A stretch of DNA of 64,000 bases from Pantoea eucrina (GCF_001691555.1 NZ_MAYN01000007.1:315511-379510); one strand, 5' to 3'; positions 39,327 through 49,973 are shown, counted from the first letter of the stretch. Notes: generated by a model not told the origin, from the letters alone. Program-made: numbers and translations.

Positions 39327-40244
39327 ATGTCTAAACGCCTTCCGCCGCTCAATGCTTTACGTGTGTTTGACGCGGCTGCCCGTTATCTGAGCTTTACCAA
39401 AGCCGCTGAAGAGCTGTTTGTGACCCAGGCGGCAGTGAGCCATCAAATCAAGTCACTTGAGGATTTTCTCGGACTCAAGCTGTTCCGCCGCCGAAATCGC
39501 TCGCTGCTGCTGACGGAAGAAGGGCAGAGTTACTATCTCGATATCAAAGAGATTTTTTCAGCGCTTAACGATGCGACCCGCAAGCTGCAGGCGCGTAGTG
39601 CTAAAGGTGCGCTCACCGTCAGCCTGCTGCCCAGTTTTGCAATTCAGTGGCTGGTTCCGCGTCTCTCCAGCTTTAATATGGCTTATCCGGGCATCGACGT
39701 GCGTATTCAGGCGGTAGACCGCGAGGAGGAGAAGCTGGCAGACGATGTTGACGTCGCTATCTTCTATGGCCGCGGCAACTGGCCGGGCCTGCGGGTGGAT
39801 AAGCTGTATGCTGAATATCTGCTGCCGGTCTGCTCGCCGCTGCTGCTCTCCGGGGATAATCCGCTGAAATCGCCCGCCGATCTGGCGCACTTTACACTGC
39901 TGCATGATGCGTCGCGTCGCGACTGGCAGGCTTATACCCGCCAGCTGGGACTGCAGCATATCAATGTGCAGCAGGGACCTATTTTCAGCCACAGTGCCAT
40001 GGTGCTGCAGGCGGCGATCCACGGGCAGGGTGTGGCGCTGGCTAACAATGTGATGGCAGAGAGTGAGATTGAAGCGGGTCGCCTGGTCTGCCCGTTCAAT
40101 GATGTGCTGGTAAGTAAAAACGCTTTTTATCTGGTTTGTCATGACAGCCAGGCAGAACTGGGTAAAATAGCCGCCTTTCGTCAGTGGATTCTGGAAAAAG
40201 CCGCCACCGAACAGGAAAAATTCCGTTTTCGCTACGATCACTAA
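39327..40244 (+). CDS. gcvA: Glycine cleavage system transcriptional regulator GcvA
   Basis: A 305-residue LysR-family regulator that activates gcvTHP and gcvB with glycine and represses gcv with purines. The winged helix-turn-helix covers about residues 5-65 (LNALRVFDAAARYLSFTKAAEELFVTQAAVSHQIK is the core), followed by the substrate-binding domain. It is nearly identical to the E. coli protein through the first 100 residues. Divergent from gcvB. Confidence 0.97.
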   Translation: MSKRLPPLNALRVFDAAARYLSFTKAAEELFVTQAAVSHQIKSLEDFLGLKLFRRRNRSLLLTEEGQSYYLDIKEIFSALNDATRKLQARSAKGALTVSLLPSFAIQWLVPRLSSFNMAYPGIDVRIQAVDREEEKLADDVDVAIFYGRGNWPGLRVDKLYAEYLLPVCSPLLLSGDNPLKSPADLAHFTLLHDASRRDWQAYTRQLGLQHINVQQGPIFSHSAMVLQAAIHGQGVALANNVMAESEIEAGRLVCPFNDVLVSKNAFYLVCHDSQAELGKIAAFRQWILEKAATEQEKFRFRYDH

Positions 40245-40294
40245 GTTACCGTTCGCTGCACAGTGATGTGCGGCGGGACCATGAGGATAGTTCG

Positions 40295-40690
40295 ATGTCC
40301 AGTCGTGCCATGTTTATATTTGCAGCCATCAGCGGTTTCGTGCTGGTGGCGTTTGGTGCGTTTGGCGCGCACGTATTGAGTAAATCGCTGGGGCCATCTG
40401 AAATGGCGTGGATCCATACCGGCCTGGAATATCAGGCTTACCACACGCTGGCGGTAATGGGACTGGGTGCTGCGATGCTGCGACGCGCCAATATCTGGTT
40501 TTACTGGAGCAGCGCAGCGATGGCGCTGGGTACCGTTCTTTTCAGCGGCAGTCTTTATTGCCTGGCGCTGTCGCACCTGCAGTTCTGGGTGTTTGTTACG
40601 CCGGTAGGGGGGCTGTGCTTCCTGACCGGCTGGTTTTTGATGTTGATTGGCGCGCTGCGTCTGAAAACAAAGGCAGAACGCCATGAATAA
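40295..40690 (+). CDS. ygdD: DUF423 inner-membrane protein YgdD
   Basis: A 131-residue membrane protein with four hydrophobic segments; the first ([21 protein letters not shown]) holds the DUF423 signature. Length equals E. coli YgdD. The ATG at 40295, after AGGAT, is chosen over an in-frame codon at 40184 within gcvA. It overlaps rlmM by 8 bases. Function unknown. Confidence 0.92.
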   Translation: MSSRAMFIFAAISGFVLVAFGAFGAHVLSKSLGPSEMAWIHTGLEYQAYHTLAVMGLGAAMLRRANIWFYWSSAAMALGTVLFSGSLYCLALSHLQFWVFVTPVGGLCFLTGWFLMLIGALRLKTKAERHE

Positions 40691-41783
40691 AGTATTACTC
40701 TATTGTCGTCCCGGGTTTGAAAAAGAGTGCGCGGCAGAAATCAGCGCTAAAGCAGCAGAGCGGGAAATCTACGGTTTTCCGCGGGTGAAAGAAGAGTCGG
40801 GCTATGTGCTGTTTGAGTGCTATCAGCCGGAAGATGCAGAGAAGCTGCTGCGCTCGCTGCCGTTTGCTGAACTGATTTTTGCCCGGCAGATGCTGGTTGT
40901 CGGCGAGCTGCTGCGCGATCTGCCCCCGGAAGATCGCATTACCCCCATTACCGGCATGCTGACCGGAGTAGTGGAGAAAGGGGGGGAGCTGCGCGTCGAG
41001 GTTCCGGACACCAATGAAGCCAAAGAGCTGACCAAATTCTGTCGCAAACTAACGGTGCCACTGCGCGCCAGCCTGCGCGCCAGCAATATCCTGCTCAACT
41101 ATGAGAGTCCTAAGCGGCCGGTGGTGCACGTATTTTTTATTGCACCGGGCACCTGTTACGTGGGCTATTCACTGCCGGAAAACAATTCATCATTCTATAT
41201 GGGGATCCCGCGGCTGAAGTTTCCTTCCGACGCGCCCAGCCGCTCAACGCTGAAGCTGGAAGAGGCATTTCATGTGTTTGTGCCGGCAGATGAGTGGGAC
41301 GAGCGTCTGGGAAGCGGTATGTATGCGGTCGATCTCGGCGCGTGTCCGGGCGGCTGGACCTATCAGCTGGTGAAGCGCAGCATGTGGGTTTATGCGGTAG
41401 ATAACGGACCCATGGCCCCGAGCCTGATGGATACCGGACAGGTTACCCACTGCCGTGAGGATGGGTTTAAGTTTCGTCCACCGCGCAGCAATATCAGCTG
41501 GCTGGTATGCGATATGGTAGAAAAACCGGTGCGTGTGGCGACATTGATGACTGAGTGGCTGGTAAACGGCTGGTGTCGTGAAGCGATTTTCAACCTCAAG
41601 CTGCCGATGAAAAAGCGCTATGAAGAGGTTACCCAGAATCTGGCAATGATGGACGAAGCGTTAAAGGCGCAGGGTATTAATGCTCAGATTCAGGCTCGTC
41701 AGCTGTATCACGATCGCGAAGAGGTAACGGTACACGTCCGGCGCATCTGGGCTGCAACAGGCGGCCGCCGCGACGAGCGCTGA
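40683..41783 (+). CDS. rlmM: 23S rRNA 2'-O-ribose C2498 methyltransferase RlmM
   Basis: A 366-residue SAM-dependent enzyme that methylates C2498 of 23S rRNA before ribosome assembly. An N-terminal THUMP-like part precedes a Rossmann methyltransferase domain with the SAM motif [14 protein letters not shown] and the LVCDMVEKP block. Start and length match E. coli (366). It overlaps ygdD. In E. coli the fuc and sda genes lie between rlmM and xni; here a repeat array does. Confidence 0.97.
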   Translation: MNKVLLYCRPGFEKECAAEISAKAAEREIYGFPRVKEESGYVLFECYQPEDAEKLLRSLPFAELIFARQMLVVGELLRDLPPEDRITPITGMLTGVVEKGGELRVEVPDTNEAKELTKFCRKLTVPLRASLRASNILLNYESPKRPVVHVFFIAPGTCYVGYSLPENNSSFYMGIPRLKFPSDAPSRSTLKLEEAFHVFVPADEWDERLGSGMYAVDLGACPGGWTYQLVKRSMWVYAVDNGPMAPSLMDTGQVTHCREDGFKFRPPRSNISWLVCDMVEKPVRVATLMTEWLVNGWCREAIFNLKLPMKKRYEEVTQNLAMMDEALKAQGINAQIQARQLYHDREEVTVHVRRIWAATGGRRDER

Positions 41784-41873
41784 TTTGTCAGGCCGGGGCG
41801 TCATCACGTTCCGTATCTGCATCAACACGGGCGCCATTAATGGCGTCATTACGTCCCGCACGCGCATCAATAC

Positions 41874-42245
41874 GGGCGCCATTAATGGCGCCCCTACGGA
41901 TCCGAGCGTAGGGGACGCATTCATGCGTCCCTGGTGTTTGCGGTCATATCACCGGGTGAACCACGGGCGTCATTACGTCCCGTGCGCGCATCAATACGGG
42001 CGCCATTAATGGCGCCCCTACGGATCCGAGCGTAGGGGACGCATTCATGCGTCCCTGGTGTTTGCGGTCATATCACCGGGTGAACCACGGGCGTCATTAC
42101 GTCCCGTGCGCGTATCGATACGGGCGCCATTAATGGCGCCCCTACGGATCCGAGCGTAGGGGACGCATTCATGCGTCCCTGGTGTTCGCGGTCATATCAC
42201 CGGGTGAACCACGGACGTCATTACGTCCCGCACGTGCATTAACAC
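41874..42245. repeat. 124-bp tandem repeat, three copies, inside a 600-base palindrome array
   Basis: Copies begin at 41874, 41998 and 42122. Each has GGGCGCCATTAATGGCGCCC, CTACGGATCCGAGCGTAG, GGGACGCATTCATGCGTCCC, then about 65 bases ending in CGTCATTACGTCCCG and CATCAATAC. The two palindromes face each other through the CTAC/GTAG ends. Degenerate partial units extend on both sides (about 41800-41873 and 42246-42395); the last pair is joined by CTACAATAATTGTAG, a palindrome. No gene is present in 41784-42404. Confidence 0.94.
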
Positions 42246-42404
42246 GGGCGCCATGAATGGCGTCATTACGTTCCGTGCGCGCATCAATACGGGCGCCATT
42301 AATAGCGTCATTACGTTCCGTGCGCGCATCAACACGGGCGCCATTAATGGCGCCCCTACAATAATTGTAGGGGACGCATTTATGCGTCCCTGGTGTACCG
42401 CGGT

Positions 42405-43163
42405 TTATCCTGGCTGATAGCGCAGCGTATTAAGGTTGCCCTGCAGCACTAAATCGCGCTTTAGCGTGGCAACCTGCCGGCAGATGTCGGCTGTTTCACG
42501 CTGGGTATGCAATTTACTTTGCCACTTTGCCGGCACCTGTTCCCACTGCTGATAGATCCCCTCCAGTGAACCAAACTGTGCCAGCAGCTCGCGCGCGCTT
42601 TTCGGCCCAATACCGGAGACGCCCGGTATCTTACTGCTGCTGATGCCGCATAAACCCCAGTAATCTGGCAGCTGTGCCGGTGTAACGCCAAATTCCTGCG
42701 CGATAAACGGCACATCAAGCCAGCGCTTCTGAAAATAGTCGCGAATGCGGATAGCGGGCGCCAGCAGCTGACAATACCCTTTATCGGTGGAAACGATAGT
42801 GGCCTGATGCCCGGCCTCCGCCATTTTTACCGCCAGCGTGGCGGCCAGATCGTCTGCTTCATCGCGCCCGGCGATCCAGCAGCTGACGCCTGCGGTGCGG
42901 AAAGCCTCCTGCAGCAGCGGCAGCTCCTGTTGCAAATCCTCTGGCATTGGCGGTCGTCCCGCTTTGTAGTCCGGCAGTAGCGCATGACGCCAGCCAGGCT
43001 GGCGTTCCGGACTGTCAAATACCGCCACCACGTGCGTGGGGCGCGTGTTACCAAGCAGCTGATGCAGTGCCGCAACACAGGCGTCACGGCAGGGAGAGCC
43101 CTGAACGGCATGCAGGCGCCGGATGAGATTCAGCGCATCAATGATTAACAGATGTAGTGCCAT
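42405..43163 (-). CDS. xni: Flap endonuclease Xni (ExoIX)
   Basis: A 252-residue homologue of the 5'-nuclease domain of DNA polymerase I. It begins [19 protein letters not shown], with Asp9 as the first metal ligand, and keeps DEADDLAA and STDKGYCQL blocks and a helix-hairpin-helix ([17 protein letters not shown], about 180-195) that binds DNA. E. coli Xni is 251 residues; it lacks some metal ligands of the family and has flap endonuclease activity. Confidence 0.94.
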   Translation of the reverse strand: MALHLLIIDALNLIRRLHAVQGSPCRDACVAALHQLLGNTRPTHVVAVFDSPERQPGWRHALLPDYKAGRPPMPEDLQQELPLLQEAFRTAGVSCWIAGRDEADDLAATLAVKMAEAGHQATIVSTDKGYCQLLAPAIRIRDYFQKRWLDVPFIAQEFGVTPAQLPDYWGLCGISSSKIPGVSGIGPKSARELLAQFGSLEGIYQQWEQVPAKWQSKLHTQRETADICRQVATLKRDLVLQGNLNTLRYQPG

Positions 43164-43205
43164 AGAAGCGATAAGCGGCAGCCCGCAGGCTGCCTTCCTG
43201 AAGGG

Positions 43206-44567
43206 TTATTTGATGATTTCGTAGCAGGGGATATAAGCGCTGCCCGGAAGTTTCATACGCTGCTGCGCCACAAAGCCCTGCAGCAGCTCATCCATCCGAT
43301 GCATCAGATCGGCGTCACCGCGCAGCTGATAGGGGCCGCGTTCGCGGATCTCCCGGATACCGATTTCTTTAACGTTTCCGGCCACGATACCGGAGAAAGC
43401 GCGACGTAAATCAGCCGCCAGTTTTTCCGCCGGCTGATTCGGAAACAGGTTGAGGTTAGCCATGTTTTCGTGGGTCGGCAGGAAAGGCACCTGCAGATCC
43501 GGCGCAATACGGATAGACCAGTTAAAGCTATAAGCGTCTCCGGTTTCACGACGATGCTCTTTTACCTGCGGCATCGCTTTTTTCATCTGGCGCGCCACTT
43601 CGGCGGCATCATCAATGATGATCGTATAGTGTTTACGCGCCTGCTCACCCAGCGTATTGACGATGAAATCATCAAGCACGCGGAAATAGTCGGCGCTCTC
43701 CTTAGGCCCGGTAAGGATCAGCGGCAGTACCTGCTCGCTGTTCTGCGGATTCATCAGAATGCCAAGCAGGTAGAGAAACTCCTCGGCGGTGCCCACGCCG
43801 CCCGGGAAGATCACGATGCCATGGGCGATACGCACAAAGGCTTCAAGGCGTTTTTCAATATCGGGCATAATGATGAGTTCATTAACCAGCGGGTTAGGCG
43901 GTTCAGCGGCGATAATGGAGGGCTCAGTCAGGCCGATAAAGCGGCTGTCATGATAGCGCTGCTGCGCATGACCGACCGCCGCGCCTTTCATCGGCGCTTC
44001 CATTACGCCCGGGCCACAGCCGGTGCAGATGTTCAGCTCGCGCAGCCCCATCTGGGTGCCAACATTACGGCAATACTGATATTCCACCGCGTTGATGGAG
44101 TGTCCACCCCAGCAAACCACGGTATTAGGATATTCTCCTACGTGCAGCGCACGCGCGTTGCGCAGTATCGAGAAAACCTGATTGGTAATATGCGCCGAAT
44201 CGTCAGCCTGACCGGCGAGGCGTTCCGGCAAAGCAAGCTGACCGTTAACAAACAGAATATCGCGCAGCACGGCAAACAGGTTTGCCTGCAGTGAACGGAT
44301 GATTCGCCCATCCACAAACGCCTCTTCCGGTGGATTGATCAGCTCCAGCTTAACGCCGCGCTCGCGACGCAGGACGTTGATAGCGAAATTTTCAAAACGG
44401 GAGAGCAGCTCATGACTGCTGTCTGTCTGGCTGCCGGAGTTAAGCACTGCAAGGGAGCAGTTGCGAAAAAGCTGGTAGAGATCGCTGCTGGCTGTCTGCT
44501 TCAGCATGTCTACTTCCAGCTGGGAAAGCAGGTCCATCGAGCCAAGCGGGCTGATATGTGTAATCAA
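43206..44567 (-). CDS. ppnN: Nucleotide 5'-monophosphate nucleosidase PpnN
   Basis: A 453-residue LOG-family enzyme that cleaves purine and pyrimidine nucleotides to base and ribose 5-phosphate. In E. coli it is stimulated by (p)ppGpp; RelA is encoded at 61727. The catalytic signature is PGGVGTAEE, with [16 protein letters not shown] upstream. I choose a TTG start at 44567: AAAGGAG lies 5-11 bases before it and homology with E. coli PpnN begins there ([11 protein letters not shown]). The frame stays open upstream to an ATG at 44705, but those 46 residues are basic and unconserved. Confidence 0.93.
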   Translation of the reverse strand: MITHISPLGSMDLLSQLEVDMLKQTASSDLYQLFRNCSLAVLNSGSQTDSSHELLSRFENFAINVLRRERGVKLELINPPEEAFVDGRIIRSLQANLFAVLRDILFVNGQLALPERLAGQADDSAHITNQVFSILRNARALHVGEYPNTVVCWGGHSINAVEYQYCRNVGTQMGLRELNICTGCGPGVMEAPMKGAAVGHAQQRYHDSRFIGLTEPSIIAAEPPNPLVNELIIMPDIEKRLEAFVRIAHGIVIFPGGVGTAEEFLYLLGILMNPQNSEQVLPLILTGPKESADYFRVLDDFIVNTLGEQARKHYTIIIDDAAEVARQMKKAMPQVKEHRRETGDAYSFNWSIRIAPDLQVPFLPTHENMANLNLFPNQPAEKLAADLRRAFSGIVAGNVKEIGIREIRERGPYQLRGDADLMHRMDELLQGFVAQQRMKLPGSAYIPCYEIIK

Positions 44568-44753
44568 AAGAACTCCTTTACACGCCATAGCGTGACTAAT
44601 GACGCTGCGCTTAATCTGCTGAGCGCAGTGACGAAAATCCCTGGTCGCATACGCTTTACGCTTAACGCCGCAGACAGAGTAACGCTCTCTGTCGCGATTG
44701 CTCAAGAGGAACCGCGCATCCCTGCTACGGCCTGCGAGGTGCCTCGCACTCTG

Positions 44754-45599
44754 TTACTGGCGTGCCAGACGCGAAAAGCCGGGCGTGAAGGGAACATTGC
44801 TGCGCCACGGGTTAATATCCAGACCGCCGCGGCGGGTATAACGCGCATAAACGGTTAACGCCTCTGGCCGGCAGAAACGCTGCACGTCATTAAAAATGCG
44901 CTCCACGCACTGCTCATGAAACTCATTGTGCTGGCGGAAAGAGATCAGATAACGCAGCAGCGCCTCGCGGTCGATACGCGGGCCTTTATAACGAATCATC
45001 ACCGAGCCCCAGTCGGGCTGGTTGGTGATCAGGCAGTTAGATTTCAGCAGGTGGCTCACCAGCGTCTCGTCAACAATTTCATTGCCTGCGGCGTGCGCAA
45101 GATGTCCGGCATTGAAACCGTAATCGCTGATGCTGATATCCTGTTCATCGATAACACTGCCGCTGAACTGTCCGATGGGCTGGCTCTCCAGCTCGCTCAG
45201 GCGAAACAGCGCTACGCTGACGTTACCGCTGGCGCAGGCACGCAAATCGCGCTCCAGCGTCTGACGCACATCACCCCAGTCTGCAAAGCGGGTCTGATTA
45301 AAGCTGTTCAGATAGAGTTTAAAGCTTTTCGACTCAATCAGATTTACGCTGTCAGCATCCAGCACCACTTCGCCGACCGCGACCTGCGGCACACCTTTGC
45401 TGTTTAGCCATGAAAGCTCATACAGTGTCCAGATATCTGCGCCGTGAAACGGCAGGTTATCCGGAAAAAGACCGAGAGGTTCCCGGTTCAGACTGCGCGG
45501 CACAGATTGCAGCAGCGTGTTATCGTACTCATCAACATAGGCGACAGATTTGCCCAGGGTCAGGCCGCTTAATGCCTGGTTTGGGTGTTCAGAAGACAT
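44754..45599 (-). CDS. queF: NADPH-dependent 7-cyano-7-deazaguanine reductase QueF
   Basis: A 281-residue enzyme that reduces preQ0 to preQ1 in queuosine synthesis. It is the long YqcD-type form of two fused T-fold halves. The nucleophile is Cys189 in [16 protein letters not shown] and Asp196 is the expected acid; [14 protein letters not shown] is the family motif. The ATG at 45599 is chosen over an upstream frame extension to 45701 because [18 protein letters not shown] is the normal N-terminus. Divergent from syd. Confidence 0.95.
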   Translation of the reverse strand: MSSEHPNQALSGLTLGKSVAYVDEYDNTLLQSVPRSLNREPLGLFPDNLPFHGADIWTLYELSWLNSKGVPQVAVGEVVLDADSVNLIESKSFKLYLNSFNQTRFADWGDVRQTLERDLRACASGNVSVALFRLSELESQPIGQFSGSVIDEQDISISDYGFNAGHLAHAAGNEIVDETLVSHLLKSNCLITNQPDWGSVMIRYKGPRIDREALLRYLISFRQHNEFHEQCVERIFNDVQRFCRPEALTVYARYTRRGGLDINPWRSNVPFTPGFSRLARQ

Positions 45600-45660
45600 A
45601 ATGGTTACCACAACTTGGATCAAAGTGGCTAAGTGTAACCGATCACCAGCGAGAAGATGA

Positions 45661-46218
45661 ATGATGCAGCCCACCGCCGGCGCACTGCGTGCGTTTACCA
45701 CCCGTTATATCGATCTCTGGCAGCAGCAGCAGGGACACTATCCTGCCAGCAGTGAGCTTATGGGGATCCCTTCGCCCTGTATCATCAGCACCGTTGATGA
45801 CCGCGTCCTCTGGCAGCCGCAGCCTTTTTCACCGTCGTCGGGCCTGGATGCAGTAGAGCGGGCGCTGGATATTCAGCTCCAGCCTGATATTACTGCGTTT
45901 TATACCACCCAGTTTGCCGGCGATATGCATGCCCGCCTGCAGGAGCGCCGGTTAACGCTGCTGCAGGTATGGAGCGAAGAGGACTTTCTCCGGCTGCAGG
46001 AGAATCTGATTGGCCACCTGATTATGAAGCGACGTCTGAAACAGAGTCCGACGCTGTTTATTGCCACCACCGATTCAGAGCAGGAGATGGTGGCGGTGTG
46101 CAATCTTACCGGTGAAGTTATTCTGGAAGAGCCGGGGCGTAATAAACGTGAAATTCTTTCACCCTGTATCAGTACATTTCTTGATGATATACAACCTGTT
46201 ATCGAACCAGCTGCCTGA
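45661..46218 (+). CDS. syd: SecY-interacting protein Syd
   Basis: A 185-residue cytosolic protein that binds the SecY translocon and, in E. coli, interferes with faulty SecY complexes. It matches Syd throughout (E. coli 181), with conserved [14 protein letters not shown] and [21 protein letters not shown]. Two ATG codons in a row begin the gene; either could be used, the second having better spacing from GAGAAG. It lies just upstream of csrB, as in E. coli. Confidence 0.93.
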   Translation: MMQPTAGALRAFTTRYIDLWQQQQGHYPASSELMGIPSPCIISTVDDRVLWQPQPFSPSSGLDAVERALDIQLQPDITAFYTTQFAGDMHARLQERRLTLLQVWSEEDFLRLQENLIGHLIMKRRLKQSPTLFIATTDSEQEMVAVCNLTGEVILEEPGRNKREILSPCISTFLDDIQPVIEPAA

Positions 46219-46232
46219 CATCTGAAGTGTGC

Positions 46233-46250
46233 TGTAAGAGATCTCTTACA
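46233..46250. promoter_or_regulatory. UvrY (GacA-type) binding palindrome upstream of csrB
   Basis: TGTAAGAGATCTCTTACA is a perfect 18-bp palindrome that fits the TGTAAG-N6-CTTACA pattern of UvrY/GacA sites. It lies about 170 bases upstream of the estimated csrB start, similar to the distal site in E. coli. BarA, the UvrY kinase, is encoded at 57566-60295. Confidence 0.85.
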
Positions 46251-46419
46251 AAGTTTGTGCGAGATTGACATTTTATGCATAAACCTTTCAGAAATGCGAA
46301 ATGTAAAAATATTGTGAATCATAGAGTTATGGTATCAATCTGAAAATTGAGACAATACTTGATCGATTAATGGCTCATGCTTACTTGTTATTGTGGCGAT
46401 TTTTGAGAGAATACCCCCC

Positions 46420-46732
46420 GTTAGCAGGATGCTATGGACAGAGTGACGTTCAGGAGAATGTCAGCCAGGAAGGCAGGAACGTAACGGAGTTTGCGTCACA
46501 GGGAAGGCTTCAGGATGAAGCAGGACACTCAGGAGTGAGTAAGGGACACCTCCAGGATGGAGAATGTGAGCCGTGCGGAGCAGGGCGAGCCAGGATGCTA
46601 AGGATGCTGTCATGAAGACAGGCAATGGAAAGCGCAGGAAGAGTTGTCACGGATGAGCAGGGAGCACTGCGGTGGCGGGAATGCTGCACAACGAACCGGG
46701 AGCACTGTTAATAACAGTGCTCCCTTTTTTTA
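46420..46732 (+). ncRNA. csrB: CsrB small RNA (CsrA antagonist)
   Basis: A roughly 313-nt RNA packed with GGA motifs (about 22, many as CAGGA or AGGGA in hairpin loops), each a possible CsrA site. It sits between syd and yqcC like E. coli csrB, and its last 40 nt resemble the E. coli end closely. It sequesters CsrA, relieving translational repression. TTGTTA (46385-46390) and GAGAAT (46407-46412) form a likely promoter; the 5' end is therefore accurate only to a few bases. It is shorter than E. coli CsrB (369). An open frame of 81 codons through it is not a gene. Confidence 0.92.
46698..46732 (+). terminator. Terminator of CsrB
   Basis: GGGAGCACTGTT and AACAGTGCTCCC form a 12-bp stem around AATA-type loop bases, followed by eight T residues; nearly identical to the E. 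coli csrB terminator. Confidence 0.95.
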
Positions 46733-46797
46733 TGCGCTTTTTACGCCATCGGTGACGAGTGATATGCTTGCCGCCCATTATTTCACGGAGGCAACCT

Positions 46798-47124
46798 ATG
46801 TCGACGCACACTATTACTCAGCGACTGCAGCAGGTCGAAGCAGTCATGCGCGAACACGATTACTGGCAACATAGCGCCCCTGACGCGGCTGCGTTTAACA
46901 GCGACCAGCCTTTCTGCCTTGATACCATGGCTCCGCTGGAGTGGCTGCAGTGGGTATTGATCCCGCGTATGTCAGCCTTGATCGCCTCCGGCGCACCGAT
47001 GCCGGCGGGCTTCGCCGTCGCGCCCTATTATGAAGTGGCTCTCACTCCCGTTACCCCCGGCTATGCCGATTTGCTGACCACGCTGCGTGAGCTTGATGCG
47101 CTGTTTGCGGAGCCAGCGCGCTGA
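46798..47124 (+). CDS. yqcC: YqcC family protein
   Basis: A 108-residue cytosolic protein (E. coli YqcC 109) with the family core FCLDTMAPLEWLQWVLIPRM. CGGAGG precedes the ATG at 46798; an in-frame codon at 46759 adds 13 unconserved residues. The stop overlaps the truC ATG by one base, so they are co-translated. Function unknown. Confidence 0.92.
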   Translation: MSTHTITQRLQQVEAVMREHDYWQHSAPDAAAFNSDQPFCLDTMAPLEWLQWVLIPRMSALIASGAPMPAGFAVAPYYEVALTPVTPGYADLLTTLRELDALFAEPAR

Positions 47125-47903
47125 TGCTGGAGATTATCTATCAGGATGAGTGGCTGGTAGCGGTGAACAAGCCGGCAGGCTGGCTGGTTCACCGCAGCTG
47201 GCTCGATCGCAAAGAGAAAGTGGTGGTGATGCAAACGGTGCGCGATCAGATTGGTCAGCACGTATTCACCGCACACCGGCTCGATCGCCCGACCTCCGGC
47301 GTACTGCTTATGGGGCTGTCGAGCGAGGCGGGTCGTTTACTGGCACAGCAGTTTGAACAGCATCAGATACAAAAAACCTATCACGCCGTACTGCGTGGCT
47401 GGCTGGATGGCACGGCGACGCTGGATTATCCGCTGCTGGAAGAGCTGGATAAGATCGCGGATAAATTTTCTGCTGAACCGCGCGCACCACAGCCCGCGGT
47501 CACGCATTATCAGGCGCTGGCGCAGACAGAAATGCCGGTGGCAATCGGTAAATACAGCAGTGCCCGTTACACTCTGGTGGAGATGTCGCCGCGCACCGGG
47601 CGCAAGCATCAGCTGCGCCGTCATATGGCGCATCTGCGCCACCCGATTATTGGCGACAGCGCCCATGGCGATCTGCGACAAAATCGTGGCGCGGCCGCGC
47701 ATTTTGGGCTTGATCGTTTAATGCTGCACGCCAGCGCCCTGTCGCTGACGCATCCTTTTACCGGAGAGCCGCTGGTGATCCGTGCCGGGCTGGATCCGAT
47801 ATGGCAGCAGATGCTGCAGCAGTTCGGCTGGCAGGATCGGTTACCGGAGGTTCCCAGGGTTGAGTTTGACGCTGAGGCAGTTCAGGATAAGCCAACAGCG
47901 TAA
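47124..47903 (+). CDS. truC: tRNA pseudouridine(65) synthase TruC
   Basis: A 259-residue RluA-family pseudouridine synthase that modifies U65 in the T-stem of some tRNAs. The catalytic aspartate is Asp54 in HRLDRPTSGVLLM, same number as E. coli. RTGRKHQLRRHMAHL is the second family motif. It lies in a yqcC-truC-yqcA operon; yqcA starts 12 bases on. Confidence 0.96.
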   Translation: MLEIIYQDEWLVAVNKPAGWLVHRSWLDRKEKVVVMQTVRDQIGQHVFTAHRLDRPTSGVLLMGLSSEAGRLLAQQFEQHQIQKTYHAVLRGWLDGTATLDYPLLEELDKIADKFSAEPRAPQPAVTHYQALAQTEMPVAIGKYSSARYTLVEMSPRTGRKHQLRRHMAHLRHPIIGDSAHGDLRQNRGAAAHFGLDRLMLHASALSLTHPFTGEPLVIRAGLDPIWQQMLQQFGWQDRLPEVPRVEFDAEAVQDKPTA

Positions 47904-47915
47904 AGGAGCAGCAAG

Positions 47916-48362
47916 ATGGCAAAGATTGGCATTTTCACAGGCACGGTTTACGGCAATGCACTGCTGGTCGCCGAAGAGGCGCAGCCGGTGCTGCAGGCGC
48001 AGGGGCATGAGGTAGCGGTATTCGAGGACCCGACGCTGGCGGAGTGGCAGGCGTACAGCAGCGAGGTTGTCCTGATTGTAACCTCAACAACGGGGCAGGG
48101 CGATCTGCCGGATAATATTGCCCGTCTCCATGCACAAATCCATGATGATCTCGGCTACCAGCCAGCGCTGCGCTACGGTGTGATTGCGCTGGGTGACAGC
48201 AGCTATCAGCACTTCTGCGGCGCAGGAAAAACCTTTGATGCCACGCTCCAGGCGCAGCAGGCGCAGCGTATCGGTGACGTGCTGATGGTAGATGCCATTG
48301 AGCATCCGGAGCCTGAAAGCGTGACGACGCCGTGGGTAGAGAGCTGGGGTAAGCTGCTGTAG
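47916..48362 (+). CDS. yqcA: Flavodoxin YqcA
   Basis: A 148-residue flavodoxin of the MioC type. The FMN phosphate loop [15 protein letters not shown] lies at about residues 7-21 and the FMN-flanking block [12 protein letters not shown] near 57-68. It is a short-chain form as in E. coli (149). The electron-transfer partner is unknown. Confidence 0.94.
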   Translation: MAKIGIFTGTVYGNALLVAEEAQPVLQAQGHEVAVFEDPTLAEWQAYSSEVVLIVTSTTGQGDLPDNIARLHAQIHDDLGYQPALRYGVIALGDSSYQHFCGAGKTFDATLQAQQAQRIGDVLMVDAIEHPEPESVTTPWVESWGKLL

Positions 48363-48368
48363 TGAGCA

Positions 48369-48391
48369 GGGCCGCCCCTGTATGGCGGCCC
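48369..48391. terminator. Hairpin between converging yqcA and garD
   Basis: GGGCCGCC, loop CCTGTAT, GGCGGCCC. It starts 7 bases past the yqcA stop; there is no strong T run on either strand, so terminator function is a guess. Confidence 0.45.
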
Positions 48392-48413
48392 GGTATTCAC
48401 GGCTGTAGCGCTA

Positions 48414-49973
48414 TTACGTCACCGGTGCCGGATTAAACACTGCCAGCTGGTTGCGGATCCCCCAGCGATCGGACCAGGTCTGCTGACGACCGCTGGCGAT
48501 CTCCAGAATCAGCTCAAACAGACGCCAGCCCACCTGCTCAATGCTCTCTTCACCGGTGGCAATAGTGCCGGCGTTGATATCCATTAAATCGTGCCAGCGC
48601 CGGGCCAGCGCGCTGCGCGTCGCCATCTTGATCACCGGGATCGCCGCAAGACCATAAGGCGTGCCGCGTCCGGTCGTAAATACCTGCAGCGTAATGCCGG
48701 AAGCCATCTGTTGCGTACCGCAGACGAAGTCGCTGGCAGGTGTGGCCGCGTAAATCAGCCCGCGCTGCGTAGGGCGCTGTCCTGGCGACAGGACTTCAGC
48801 AATCGGGCTGCGGCCCGATTTTGCAATCGATCCCAGCGCTTTTTCCACCACGTTTGCCAGTCCGCCTTTTTTGTTGCCCGGTGAAGGATTGGCGCTGCGA
48901 TCGGTCTGTCCCTGATGCAGATAGTCGTCATACCACGCCATCTCTTCCAGCAGGCGTTTGCCCACCGCTTCATTGACCACGCGCGGCGTCAGCAGATGAA
49001 TTGCGTCGCGTACTTCAGTGACTTCAGAAAACATAACCGTGGCGCCGCAGCGTACCAGCAGATCGGAGGCGAATCCCACCGCCGGGTTGGCCGTTACGCC
49101 GGAAAACGCGTCGCTGCCGCCGCACTGGGTGCCTACCACCAGCTCAGAGGCCGGGCAGGGCTCCCGCCGGCGCAGGTTAAGCTTTTTCAGATGCCGTTCG
49201 GCAACCTGCAGAATTTCATCCACCATGGCGCCAAAGCCGACGTGACGCTCATCCTGCAGGCGCACGATATCGTTATCATCCAGCGAGATCGCCTGTACAT
49301 CAGGCGTACCGGTCAGCAGCCGCTCCGGCTGGAGCTTTTCGCAGCCGAGACTGACAATCATCACTTCGCCGCCGAAATTGGGATTCAGCGCAAGGTTATG
49401 AATGGTACGGATCGGCACGACGGCAGCCGGCGCGTTAATCGCTACGCCGCAGCCATACAGGTGATTCAGCGCAACCACGCCATCAACGTTGGGGTAACGC
49501 GGCAGCAGATCGCGTTCAATAAGCTGCACAACATAATCCACGACGCCGGCCACACAGTGGACGCTGGTGGTAATGCCAAGCAGATTACGGGTTCCCACAC
49601 TGCCGTCTGCATTACGATAGCCATCAAAAGTATAGCCTTCCAGCGGCGGCAGCACGGGCGGGACGTTAGTTGCCAGCGGCAGGCTGCTGAGCGGCGGTGC
49701 CTCGGGCAGCGCCACCAGCGACTCATCTATCCAGCTGCCGCGCATGATGGGGCGCAGCGCCGTGCCGATCACTTCGCCATAGCGCAGAATCGGTGCATGC
49801 TGCGCAATATCGTCCAGCGCAACTTTATGCCCCTGGGGCACATGTTCCGTCAGCTGCAGCCCGTCTGCAAAGCGTGTACCCGCGGGCAGGCCCTGGTCGT
49901 TGACGACAATCGCAACGTTATCCGCTTCATGGACTTTTATATAGAGTGGTTTTTCTGTAACGGGTCGGTTCAT
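48414..49973 (-). CDS. garD: Galactarate dehydratase (L-threo-forming) GarD
   Basis: A 519-residue member of the UxaA/GarD family that dehydrates galactarate to 5-dehydro-4-deoxy-D-glucarate. An N-terminal SAF domain (about 1-90) precedes the catalytic part, with conserved [28 protein letters not shown] and [17 protein letters not shown] blocks. It closely matches E. coli GarD (523). Divergent from gudP across 508 bases. In E. coli garD lies with garPLRK, far from gudPXD; here it joins both sets. Confidence 0.96.
   Translation of the reverse strand: MNRPVTEKPLYIKVHEADNVAIVVNDQGLPAGTRFADGLQLTEHVPQGHKVALDDIAQHAPILRYGEVIGTALRPIMRGSWIDESLVALPEAPPLSSLPLATNVPPVLPPLEGYTFDGYRNADGSVGTRNLLGITTSVHCVAGVVDYVVQLIERDLLPRYPNVDGVVALNHLYGCGVAINAPAAVVPIRTIHNLALNPNFGGEVMIVSLGCEKLQPERLLTGTPDVQAISLDDNDIVRLQDERHVGFGAMVDEILQVAERHLKKLNLRRREPCPASELVVGTQCGGSDAFSGVTANPAVGFASDLLVRCGATVMFSEVTEVRDAIHLLTPRVVNEAVGKRLLEEMAWYDDYLHQGQTDRSANPSPGNKKGGLANVVEKALGSIAKSGRSPIAEVLSPGQRPTQRGLIYAATPASDFVCGTQQMASGITLQVFTTGRGTPYGLAAIPVIKMATRSALARRWHDLMDINAGTIATGEESIEQVGWRLFELILEIASGRQQTWSDRWGIRNQLAVFNPAPVT

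Noticed and set aside
41784..42404. Possible CRISPR array
   Set aside because: The 124-bp and 91-bp units repeat as a whole including the would-be spacers, and no cas genes are near.
41784..42404. ERIC or classical REP/BIME elements
   Set aside because: Neither the ERIC core nor the GCCGATG-type REP consensus was seen; the palindromes are of a different design.
46370..46615. Open frame of 81 codons upstream of yqcC
   Set aside because: It runs through csrB; its sequence is explained by GGA-rich RNA hairpins, and there is no ribosome binding site or recognisable homology.
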